Origin: Curtobacterium poinsettiae
GTDB taxonomy: Bacteria; Actinomycetota; Actinomycetes; Actinomycetales; Microbacteriaceae
Direction of reading: 5' to 3'
Length of the DNA: 64,000 nt
NCBI RefSeq assembly: GCF_025677645.1
Contig: NZ_CP106879.1
Coordinates: forward strand, 1-64,000
Shown here: positions 44,862 to 52,310 of the stretch, piece after piece
Layout: each line of letters opens with the position of its first letter
How positions within the stretch are numbered: position 1 is the stretch's first letter
Notes under the pieces: generated by a model
The model's input: only the letters and a program-made list of their open reading frames with translations
Databases searched by the model: none
What the model was told of the DNA's origin: nothing
Program-made: the position numbers and the translations under genes

Positions 44862-45740
44862 ATGAAGCAACGAGTCATCGGAGACGTGTCCGTCAGTGCC
44901 ATCGGTCTGGGCGGGATGCCCATGTCGATCGAGGGCCGACCGGACGAGCGTCAGTCCATCGCCACGATCCACGCAGCGCTCGAGAACGGTGTCACGCTCA
45001 TCGACACCGCCGACGCATACCACCTGGGCGGCCACGACGAGGTGGGGCACAACGAGGAGCTCATCGCGCGGGCCGTCCGGGAGTACCACGACGACACCTC
45101 GGACGTGCTCATCGCGACGAAGGGCGGACACCTGCGTCCCGAAGCCGGCAACTGGGCGCAGAACGGGCACCCGGAGTACCTGAAGGAGGCGGCGAAGGCC
45201 TCGGCGAAGCGGCTCGGCGTCGAGCAGATCGGCCTGTACCAGTTCCACCGGCCCGACCCGGCGGTGCCGTACGCCGACTCGATCGGGGCGCTCGCCGAGC
45301 TGCTCGACGAGGGCGTCATCCGGATGGCGGGCATCTCGAACGCCGACCCGGACCAGATCCGCACCGCGAACGAGGTGCTCGGCGGACGCCTGGCGTCGGT
45401 GCAGAACCAGTACTCGCCGAAGTTCCGGTCGAGCGAGCCGGAGCTCGAACTGTGCGACGAGCTCGGCATCGCGTTCCTGCCGTGGAGCCCCCTCGGTGGC
45501 ATCGGGAGCGCGGCGGACCTCGGCACGGCGTTCGAGGACTTCGCCTACATCGCTCGCGACCGTGGGGTCACCCCGCAGGTCATCGCGCTGGCGTGGGAGC
45601 TGCAGAAGAGCGACGTCGTCGTGCCGATCCCCGGTGCGTCCCGGCCGCAGTCGATCCTGAACTCGATCACCGCGCCGACCGTGCGGCTGCGGCCGGAGGA
45701 CGTCGCACGCCTCGACGCCTCACAGCCCGCGGCCGTCTGA
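44862..45740 (+). CDS. Aldo/keto reductase
   Basis: 292-aa NADPH-dependent TIM-barrel oxidoreductase. The catalytic tetrad is visible: Asp and Tyr in LIDTADAYHLG (about 45-55), Lys in IATKGG (about 85-90) and His in LYQFHRPDP. The C-terminal NADP-binding IPGASRPQSILNS is also present. The substrate carbonyl is unknown. It is 67 bp after the flavoprotein gene and ended by the hairpin at 45766-45808. Confidence 0.9.
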   Translation: MKQRVIGDVSVSAIGLGGMPMSIEGRPDERQSIATIHAALENGVTLIDTADAYHLGGHDEVGHNEELIARAVREYHDDTSDVLIATKGGHLRPEAGNWAQNGHPEYLKEAAKASAKRLGVEQIGLYQFHRPDPAVPYADSIGALAELLDEGVIRMAGISNADPDQIRTANEVLGGRLASVQNQYSPKFRSSEPELELCDELGIAFLPWSPLGGIGSAADLGTAFEDFAYIARDRGVTPQVIALAWELQKSDVVVPIPGASRPQSILNSITAPTVRLRPEDVARLDASQPAAV

Positions 45741-45765
45741 CGCCCGTTCCCCCGGACGGGGAAGC

Positions 45766-45808
45766 ACGACGCCCCGCCGCTCCGGGTCCAGGAGCGGCGG
45801 GGCGTCGT
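45766..45808. terminator. Bidirectional terminator
   Basis: A perfect 18-bp stem (45766-45783 with 45791-45808, arm ACGACGCCCCGCCGCTCC) and a 7-nt loop between the convergent aldo/keto reductase and lipoprotein genes. Confidence 0.8.
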
Positions 45809-45833
45809 CATGCGTGGCTGGGCGGGCGCTCGC

Positions 45834-46322
45834 TCAGCTCTTGGCGGGGCAGACCGCCGAGACCTGGTCGAGCGTGGTCTGCACCTCGGACTGGGCCTTC
45901 GTGACCTCGGTGCTGTCCTCGGCCGCGCCGGAGCGGATGGCGGAGCTGTAGCCCTTCGCCGCGCCGGAGAAGTCCTCGAACGTGTCGTGCACCTGGTCGT
46001 TCGAGACCTTCTCCAGCGCCGAGTCGATGCGCTGGACGAATTCGTCGATGAGCGCCGCGCGGGCCTTCGGCTCGGCCGGGGCAGAGTTCGAACCCTGCTC
46101 CTTCAGGAACGACGCGAGTTCGTTCTCGAGCAGGGAGCAGGCTTCCGCCTTGGTCTGGGCGGGTGCCGCAGCGGCGGTCTTCGAGGCCGACGGGGCGCTG
46201 GACGAGCCCGAGTCGCGGCCGGACGAGCCGCCGTCGGAGGAACCGCCGTCGCCGCCCGAGCAGCCGGCGAGCAGCGTGAGTGCCAGGCCGGCGGTGGCCA
46301 GTGCGGTGAGGGTGCGACGCAT
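45834..46322 (-). CDS. Lipoprotein (tandem paralogue 1)
   Basis: 162-aa predicted lipoprotein. Signal peptide MRRTLTALATAGLALTLLAG with lipobox LLAGC (Cys21), then a Gly/Ser/Asp linker (about 22-50) and a helical domain (about 58-162) with two cysteines that may pair. No known domain. It shares one base with the upstream lipoprotein gene (TGATG) and has a near-identical signal peptide, which indicates gene duplication. Confidence 0.75.
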   Translation of the reverse strand: MRRTLTALATAGLALTLLAGCSGGDGGSSDGGSSGRDSGSSSAPSASKTAAAAPAQTKAEACSLLENELASFLKEQGSNSAPAEPKARAALIDEFVQRIDSALEKVSNDQVHDTFEDFSGAAKGYSSAIRSGAAEDSTEVTKAQSEVQTTLDQVSAVCPAKS

Positions 46323-46729
46323 CAGGAGTTGCACTCCTTCTGGAACGCGTTGCCGGCGTCCTGCACCTTGGTGCTGGACTTCGTCAGGGCCGAGACGTCG
46401 GCCGACTGCGGGTCGTCGGCGATGTCCTCGATGTCGTCGACCAGGTCGCCGTACGCCTCTTCGAAGGCGTCGCCCTTGGCCTTCAGGTCGTCGTCCGACA
46501 GGTCGTCGACGCCGTCGGAGATCTTCTCGTCGAGCTCCTTGAGCTTCGTGACGGCGGCGTCCGGGTCGGACTGCAGGTTCGCGGCCTCGGACTGCACGCC
46601 CTGGGCGGCGGACTTGACGGTCTTCTCGAACTGCGTGCACTGCTCGGCCTTGGACGGCCCGGTCGAGCAGCCGGCGAGCAGCGTGAGTGCGAGGCCGGCG
46701 GCGGCCAGCGCGATGAGCTTCTTGGGCAT
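46322..46729 (-). CDS. Lipoprotein (tandem paralogue 2)
   Basis: 135-aa predicted lipoprotein. Signal peptide MPKKLIALAAAGLALTLLAG with Cys21, then directly a helical, acidic domain with heptad-like repeats (KLKELDEKISDGVDDLSDDDL). The signal region matches paralogue 1 almost base for base. Function unknown; secreted helical-bundle lipoproteins of this size sometimes act in envelope stress. Confidence 0.75.
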   Translation of the reverse strand: MPKKLIALAAAGLALTLLAGCSTGPSKAEQCTQFEKTVKSAAQGVQSEAANLQSDPDAAVTKLKELDEKISDGVDDLSDDDLKAKGDAFEEAYGDLVDDIEDIADDPQSADVSALTKSSTKVQDAGNAFQKECNS

Positions 46730-46864
46730 GGTGGAGAGTCCCCTCGATCTGTCCGCACTCCCCCGGATGAGGTGCAGATCCGTCATCGAGCGTACAGGGA
46801 ACATCCACAGGGAGACCGGCGGTGGTTGTGGGCGACCGGCAGGCGGCCGGAGGCGGGTGGCGCG

Positions 46865-46870
46865 TACCGT
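46865..46870 (+). promoter_or_regulatory. -10 element of the quinone oxidoreductase gene
   Basis: TACCGT lies 7 nt before ATG 46878, consistent with a leaderless mRNA. Confidence 0.4.
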
Positions 46871-46877
46871 CGAGGGC

Positions 46878-47843
46878 ATGCGAGCCATCACGTTCGACGA
46901 CGCCACCATGTCCGTCACCGACCTGCCCGACCCGGAACCCGGCACGGACGAGGTCCTGATCGAGGTCGCCGCGGCTGGCGTCAACAACGCCGACCTGCAG
47001 CAGCGTGCGGGCAACTACCCGCCGCCGCCGGGGGCGTCGGAGATCCTCGGGCTCGAGGTCTCCGGCACCGTGCGGGCCGTCGGCGGGGGCGTCACGACCG
47101 TGGCGGTGGGCGACCGGGTGTGCGCGCTCCTCTCCGGCGGCGGGTACGCGGCACTCGTGGTCGCGCCGGTCACCCAGGTGCTGCCGGTCCCCGAGGGCGT
47201 CGACCTGGTCGATGCGGCCGGACTGCCCGAGGCCGCCTGCACCGTCTATTCCAACATCGGCATGCTCGCCGGGCTCCGACCGGGGCAGACGCTCCTGGTG
47301 CACGGCGGTACTGGTGGCATGGGGTCGCACGCGGTGCTGTGGGCGAAGGCCCTCGGTGCGACCGTGATCGCGACGAGCGGCGGCGACCGCAAGGTCGCCG
47401 CGTCCCGTGACCTCGGCGCCGACCTGGTGGTCGACCACCGCACGGAGGACTTCGTGGAACGCGTCCTGGCGTTCACCGATGGCGTGGGTGTCGACGTGGT
47501 GCTCGACGTCGTCGGACCGTCCTACCTGGAGCGGAACCTGCAGGCCCTCGCCCCGAACGGGCACGTCGCGGTCATCGCCTCCGGCAGCGGCCGCACCGCC
47601 GAGCTCGACTTCGGGGTGCTGATGCGGAAGCGCGCGACGATCAGCGGCACGACCCTGCGCGCACGGCCGCTCGCCGAGAAGGCCGCCATCGTCGAGGCGG
47701 TCCGCTACAACGTCTGGCCGCTCGTCGCCGACGGCCGGGTGCTGCCGGTCATCGACTCGGTGCTGCCCCTGGCCGAGGTCGAGGAGGCTCACCGTCGCGT
47801 GCGCGACGGCGAGGTGATCGGCAAGGTGCTGCTGACGCCCTAG
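46878..47843 (+). CDS. Zinc-free quinone oxidoreductase (PIG3-like)
   Basis: 321-aa NADPH-dependent medium-chain reductase. The N-terminal GroES-like domain has GVNNADLQQRAGNYPPPPG (PIG3 signature), and the Rossmann domain has LLVHGGTGGMGSHAV (about 139-153). No zinc-binding cysteine cluster is seen, as in quinone reductases. Its stop (TAG) and the stop of the opposite ABC ATPase share the four bases CTAG (47840-47843). Confidence 0.9.
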   Translation: MRAITFDDATMSVTDLPDPEPGTDEVLIEVAAAGVNNADLQQRAGNYPPPPGASEILGLEVSGTVRAVGGGVTTVAVGDRVCALLSGGGYAALVVAPVTQVLPVPEGVDLVDAAGLPEAACTVYSNIGMLAGLRPGQTLLVHGGTGGMGSHAVLWAKALGATVIATSGGDRKVAASRDLGADLVVDHRTEDFVERVLAFTDGVGVDVVLDVVGPSYLERNLQALAPNGHVAVIASGSGRTAELDFGVLMRKRATISGTTLRARPLAEKAAIVEAVRYNVWPLVADGRVLPVIDSVLPLAEVEEAHRRVRDGEVIGKVLLTP

Positions 47844-48616
47844 ACGTGCACGCGGGCGAGGAACTCGACGAGCGCCGGGTGCTGCGGGTGGTCGAGGACG
47901 TCGGCCGGGGACCCCTGCTCGACGACCTCGCCGCGGTGCAGGAACACGATCCGGTCGGCGACGTTCCGTGCGAAGTGCATCTCGTGCGTCGTCATCAGGA
48001 TCGTCGAACCCTGTCGCTTCAGCTCCGTGACCAGGTCGAGCACCTCGCCGACGAGCTGCGGGTCGAGGGCGCTCGTGACCTCGTCGAGCAGCAGGAGTTC
48101 CGGGTCCGACGCGATCGCCCGGACGATGGCGACGCGCTGCTGCTGCCCGCCGGACAGGCGGTCGGGGTACGCATCCGCGAACGAGGCGAGCCCGATCCGG
48201 TCGAGCAGCCGGCGCGCGGTCTCCTCGGCCTGGGCTCGTCCGATGCCGTGCACCTGGCGGGACGCAAGCGTGACGTTGTCGAGCACGCTCATGTGCGGGA
48301 ACAGGTTGAACTGCTGGAACACCACGCCGATGCGCGCCCGCACGGCGTCGACGGCGACGCGCGGGTCGGCGATGTCCGTGCCCTGCAGCAGGATCTCGCC
48401 GTCGTCGATGCCCTCGAGCAGGTTGACCGTCTTGAGCAGCGTCGACTTGCCGGAGCCCGAGGCCCCGATGACGCAGATGACCTGGTGGCGGTGGACCGTC
48501 AGGTCGATCCCGCGCAGGACCTCGTGCTCGCCGAAGGCCTTGCGCAACCCGCGTAGTTCGAGGACCGCGGCGTCCGCACCAGACGCACCACGGGCCTCCA
48601 GGCCGGCCTCGCTCAT
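47840..48616 (-). CDS. Polar amino acid ABC transporter, ATP-binding protein
   Basis: 258-aa ATPase of the PAAT (GlnQ/HisP) family. Walker A GASGSGSGKSTLL (about 51-62), Q-loop VVFQQFNLFP, signature RLSGGQQQRVAIVRA, Walker B LLLLDEVTSALD and the switch histidine TTHEM are all intact. ATG 48616 overlaps the permease stop (ATGA). The N-terminal GLEARGASG is encoded by a one-mismatch copy of the dispersed 11-mer. Confidence 0.93.
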   Translation of the reverse strand: MSEAGLEARGASGADAAVLELRGLRKAFGEHEVLRGIDLTVHRHQVICVIGASGSGKSTLLKTVNLLEGIDDGEILLQGTDIADPRVAVDAVRARIGVVFQQFNLFPHMSVLDNVTLASRQVHGIGRAQAEETARRLLDRIGLASFADAYPDRLSGGQQQRVAIVRAIASDPELLLLDEVTSALDPQLVGEVLDLVTELKRQGSTILMTTHEMHFARNVADRIVFLHRGEVVEQGSPADVLDHPQHPALVEFLARVHV

Positions 48617-49491
48617 ACGGTCCCTCCGATCTGCTCGCGCCGCTGCTGGCGACGCGCGATCGCGTCCGTGACGCGGATCAGCGGCAGGCTGATCACCACG
48701 AACAGCAGCCCGGCGACGAAGTACGGCGTGAAGTTGTAGGTCTCGGCCTGCGCGATCTGGGCGGAGCGGACCGCGTCGACGGCCCCGAGGATCGACACCA
48801 GACCGACGTCCTTCTGCATCGACACGAAGTCGTTCATGAGCGCCGGGGTGACCTTGCGGATCGCCTGCGGCAGCACCACGAGCCGCAGGGTCTTGGCGTG
48901 CGAGAGTCCGAGCGACCGGGCGGCCAGGCGCTGGGAGGGGTGCACGGCCTCCATGCCGGCGCGGAGCACCTCGGCGATGTACGACGAGTAGGTCAGGGTG
49001 ATCGCGATCGTGCCCCAGACCTCGGCGGGGAGCCGCGGGAACACCCCGAGCCCGGGGATGCCGTAGCCGACCAGGTAGAGCACGATGATGAGCGGCAGGC
49101 CGCGGAACAGGTCCGTGTAGCCGGTCGCGAGCATCCGCAGCGGGAAGAACACCGGGTTGCGCAGGCCGCGGACGACCGCGAGCAGCGTGCCGAACACGGC
49201 GACGCCGATGGCGCTGAAGAACAGGATCCGGACGTTCAGCCAGAGGCCCACCAGGATGTCCGGGAACGTGTCGACCGCGGTCTGCGGGTCGAAGAACGAC
49301 TGCTGCACCGCCGCCCACCCGGGGGTGTTCACGACGCCGAAGTACACGACGGCGAGCACGACCAGCGTGGAGACGACCGACACCACGACGGAGCGACGGC
49401 CGCGCTGGCGACGGTAGAGCCGACGCTCGAGCTCGACCTGGCTCGGCGCGGGTGCGGCGACCGGGGTGCCGGCCCCTGCTGGCAGGGTCAT
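48613..49491 (-). CDS. Polar amino acid ABC transporter, permease
   Basis: 292-aa HisM/GlnP-type permease. An extended basic cytoplasmic N-terminus (about 1-33) precedes the membrane domain (five to six spans), which has the PAAT signature TDLFRGLPLIIVLYLVGYG and the EAA loop VLRAGMEAVHPSQRLAARSLGLS. A single permease gene suggests a homodimer. It starts 4 bp after the binding protein. Confidence 0.92.
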   Translation of the reverse strand: MTLPAGAGTPVAAPAPSQVELERRLYRRQRGRRSVVVSVVSTLVVLAVVYFGVVNTPGWAAVQQSFFDPQTAVDTFPDILVGLWLNVRILFFSAIGVAVFGTLLAVVRGLRNPVFFPLRMLATGYTDLFRGLPLIIVLYLVGYGIPGLGVFPRLPAEVWGTIAITLTYSSYIAEVLRAGMEAVHPSQRLAARSLGLSHAKTLRLVVLPQAIRKVTPALMNDFVSMQKDVGLVSILGAVDAVRSAQIAQAETYNFTPYFVAGLLFVVISLPLIRVTDAIARRQQRREQIGGTV

Positions 49492-49495
49492 CCGG

Positions 49496-50317
49496 TTACT
49501 TCAGGACCGGCGTACCGGTCTCCGACGAGAGCCACTTGGTCTGCAGGTCCTGCAGGGTGCCGTCGTCGTCGAGGGTCTTCAGAGCCTCGTCGACCTTGCT
49601 CGTCAGCTCCGAGTCCTTCGGCAGGACGAAGCCGAACTGGTCGCCCTCGCCGTCATCGGGGAACTGCGCGGACACGGTGCCGTCGTCGACCTGGGCCGAG
49701 GCCATGTAGAACGCCGTCGGCAGGTCGGTGACGATCGCGTCGATCTGCCCGGACTTCAGCGCGAGCACGGCGTCGTCGTTGGAGTTGAACACCTGCGGCG
49801 TGACGCCGAGGACGTCCTTGACGCTCGCGATGCTCGTCGAACCGGTCGCGACGCCGATGGCGTCCTGCTTGAGCGCGGCGATCGTGGTGTCACCGGCGGC
49901 CTTCGACCCGGACGTCGTCACGACCGCCTGGGTCGTCGTGTAGTAGGCGCTCGACATGTCGACGGCCTTCTTGCGCTTCGCGTCGATCGAGAACTGCTGG
50001 ACGTTGAGGTCCCAGTCCTTCGGCCCCGGTGCGATGGCGCTGTCGAAGGTGCTGCGCTTCCAGACGACGTCGGACTTGCCGTAGCCCATCTCCTTCGCGA
50101 CCGCGTAGGCCACGGCGGACTCGAAGCCCTTGCCGGACTGCGGCTCGTTGTCCTCGACCCAGGGCGAGTAGGCCGGGTCACCGGTGGCGATCGTGAGCTT
50201 GCCGTCGGTCACGGTGCCGTCGGAGTTGCTGCTGCCCCCGGCGGAGCAGGCCGACAGGGCGAGGGCGGCGACCGCGGCGGTGGCGACGGCGAGGGTGAAG
50301 CGGAGGTGACGGGTCAC
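49496..50317 (-). CDS. Polar amino acid ABC transporter, substrate-binding lipoprotein
   Basis: 273-aa lipoprotein of the family 3 solute-binding proteins. Signal peptide ending in the lipobox LALSAC (about 21-26), then two alpha/beta lobes: GKGFESAVAYAVAKEMGY (ligand-site start), FDSAIAPGPKDWDLNVQQFSI and VATGSTSIASVKDVLG. GTG at 50317 is chosen as the start of the signal peptide. The ligand, likely a polar amino acid, cannot be fixed. A 24-bp near-palindrome (50363-50386) lies over the likely promoter. Confidence 0.92.
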   Translation of the reverse strand: MTRHLRFTLAVATAAVAALALSACSAGGSSNSDGTVTDGKLTIATGDPAYSPWVEDNEPQSGKGFESAVAYAVAKEMGYGKSDVVWKRSTFDSAIAPGPKDWDLNVQQFSIDAKRKKAVDMSSAYYTTTQAVVTTSGSKAAGDTTIAALKQDAIGVATGSTSIASVKDVLGVTPQVFNSNDDAVLALKSGQIDAIVTDLPTAFYMASAQVDDGTVSAQFPDDGEGDQFGFVLPKDSELTSKVDEALKTLDDDGTLQDLQTKWLSSETGTPVLK

Positions 50318-50355
50318 GGTCGGGCCTTCGTGCGAGGGGTGTGGGGGCAGGTCGA

Positions 50356-50386
50356 AGTGTACTTCGCGGTGGGATACCAACGCGAA
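50356..50386 (-). promoter_or_regulatory. Operator-like 24-bp palindrome over the ABC operon promoter
   Basis: TTCGCGGTGGGATACCAACG... at 50363-50386 is a dyad with 20 of 24 matching positions. A minus-strand -10 TACACT (50356-50361) lies just downstream, and its -35 region falls inside the palindrome. This is the geometry of a repressor site. Confidence 0.5.
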
Positions 50387-50400
50387 ACCGTGTCACGGTG

Positions 50401-50919
50401 CTACTCGGCGGCAGCGTCTCCGTCGTCGGCCATCGTGAAGTCGTCGAACGAGAAGCCCGGCGACACCAGGCAGCTCAGCAGCACCTCGCCGTCGCCCGGG
50501 ATCGTCCGCTGCCACACGCCGCCGCGCACGAACGCCTGCGCGTCGTTCACGCGGTCGCGGCCGGCGTCCGGGCCGAGGGTGATCGTCGCACTGGGTTCGG
50601 GGACGTCGCCGTCGCCGCCGAGCTGCAGGTCGACGGTGTCCGGCCCGTGCCACATCCAGATCTCGTCGCTCGTGACCCGGTGCCAGGCGGAGGCCTCGCC
50701 CGGGGGCAGCAGGAAGTGGATCAGGGTGGCGGCGGGACGCTCCCCCGCAGGGGTGGTGACCGTCGCCGGCGAGGTCCAGGTGCGGACGTACCAGCCGCCC
50801 TCGGGGTGCGGTTCCATGCCGAGGGCGATCGCGCGCTTCGGCACGTCGAGCCACTCGATCAGCTCACCGGTGACGGTTCGGCGTGCGGCCATGCCGGGGT
50901 GGGGTGCGGACTCGGTCAT
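50401..50919 (-). CDS. DUF985 cupin protein
   Basis: 172-aa single-domain cupin of the DUF985/YML079 type, recognised by ALGMEPHPEGGWYVRTW (about 33-49) and the double-stranded beta-helix segments THFLLPPGEASAWHRV and SDEIWMWHGPD. A metal or sugar-nucleotide-like ligand has been proposed for the fold, but no reaction is known. The ATG overlaps the amidohydrolase stop (ATGA), so the genes are translationally coupled. Confidence 0.85.
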   Translation of the reverse strand: MTESAPHPGMAARRTVTGELIEWLDVPKRAIALGMEPHPEGGWYVRTWTSPATVTTPAGERPAATLIHFLLPPGEASAWHRVTSDEIWMWHGPDTVDLQLGGDGDVPEPSATITLGPDAGRDRVNDAQAFVRGGVWQRTIPGDGEVLLSCLVSPGFSFDDFTMADDGDAAAE

Positions 50920-52310
50920 CGTTCCTCCTGGGAAGGGACTGGCGGCGGAGCGACCGCCGTGGACGGTGCGGGCGGTTCGGTGACGACGCCCGCCGCGGCG
51001 CGGACGACCCCGCGGATCACGGTGGCGGCCGCCCGCCCGGCGCCGTCCTCGACGAGCTCGGCGAGCGCGTCCGGCACCGTGCGGGCGTCGACGTCGAACA
51101 CCGCCAGGTCGGCGCGCGCCCCGACGGCGAGGTGTCCGATGCGGTCCGGTCCGACGGCCAGCCCCATCGCGTGCGCACCACCGAGGGTCGCCGCGGCGAG
51201 CAGTCGCTCGTGCAGGTCGCGGTGCCCGTAGCCCTGGGCGCGGGCGATCCGGTGCAGCGCGGTGACGTCGGCCATCAGGTCGAGGGACGGCGACGACGAC
51301 AGGGAGTCGGTGCCGATGGCGATCGGGCTCCCCTCGCGCAGGTAGTCGGCGACGGGCGGCGGGTCGAGGCCGATGACGGCGTTGGATCGCGGGCACAGCG
51401 CCACCGCCGTGCCGCGGGCGCGCAGGAGCGCCCGGTCGGCGGCGGTCATGTACACGCCGTGGGCGATGTGGCAGTCCGGACCGAGCACGCCGAGGCGGTC
51501 GACGAACGCGGTCGCGCTCGCACCGAAGCCCAGGGCTCGCAGCGCCCGGAACGACGGCACGTTCGCCAGGTGCCAGTCGTTCCCGTGGCCGACGCCGTCG
51601 ACCCCGTCGAGCCCGGGAACCGGACCGAGGGCGGTGCGCTCCCCCTCGAACGCCGCCTCACCGAGGTGCAGGTGCAGCCGCAGGCCGCGCTGCCGCACGA
51701 TGTCGGGCAGCTCCAGCAGCGGGGCGACCTCGAGCGAGTACGGCGCGTGCGGCGACAGGCCCGCACCGGGTGTCGTGGGGATCCGGTCGAGTTCGTCCAG
51801 CACCTGGTCGCGACCGTGCGACTGCCAGGCGTCGTTCTCCCAGTCCATCACCTCCCAGTACGCGATGCCGCCGAGCCCGGCGTCCTGCAGCGCGGTCGAG
51901 GCCTCGATGTCGGTGACGATGTCCGCGATGCTCGTCACGCCGGCCAGGATCGACGCCCGTGCGCCGTCCGCGGCTTCGGCTCGCCAGTCGTGCGGTTCGG
52001 CGTAGTCGACGTTGAACGCAGCAGCCCAGTCCTCGAACCCGTCGTACTGGCGCCGGCCGACACCGGCCATCCCGGTGTACTGCAGGTGCGAGTGCGCGTT
52101 CACGAGTCCGGGCAGGAGCGCGCCACGCCACTGCCGCTCGGTGAAGGCAGCGCCGGACCCGGTGAGCTGGTCGATCACCCACGACCGGTCGCCGACGTGC
52201 AGGATCCGGCCGTCCTGCACGGCGACCGCGCCGTCGGCGATCGGTGGCGCCGTCATCGGGACCACGACGCGCGCCGAGTGCACCGTGACCGGGTGCTGTC
52301 GGGCGCTCAC
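50916..52310 (-). CDS. Amidohydrolase, adenosine/SAH-deaminase-like
   Basis: 464-aa zinc amidohydrolase of the ATZ/TRZ deaminase branch. Metal and catalytic residues are intact: VNAHSHLQ (His73, His75), HLHLGE (His213/215, Glu218), IAHG (His284) and GTDS (Asp335). SPHAPYS (186-192) matches the family that deaminates adenosine-ring compounds such as S-adenosylhomocysteine, 5'-deoxyadenosine or aminofutalosine. GTG start overlaps the stop of the SahH-like gene (GTGA), strong evidence of joint function. Confidence 0.85.
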   Translation of the reverse strand: MSARQHPVTVHSARVVVPMTAPPIADGAVAVQDGRILHVGDRSWVIDQLTGSGAAFTERQWRGALLPGLVNAHSHLQYTGMAGVGRRQYDGFEDWAAAFNVDYAEPHDWRAEAADGARASILAGVTSIADIVTDIEASTALQDAGLGGIAYWEVMDWENDAWQSHGRDQVLDELDRIPTTPGAGLSPHAPYSLEVAPLLELPDIVRQRGLRLHLHLGEAAFEGERTALGPVPGLDGVDGVGHGNDWHLANVPSFRALRALGFGASATAFVDRLGVLGPDCHIAHGVYMTAADRALLRARGTAVALCPRSNAVIGLDPPPVADYLREGSPIAIGTDSLSSSPSLDLMADVTALHRIARAQGYGHRDLHERLLAAATLGGAHAMGLAVGPDRIGHLAVGARADLAVFDVDARTVPDALAELVEDGAGRAAATVIRGVVRAAAGVVTEPPAPSTAVAPPPVPSQEER

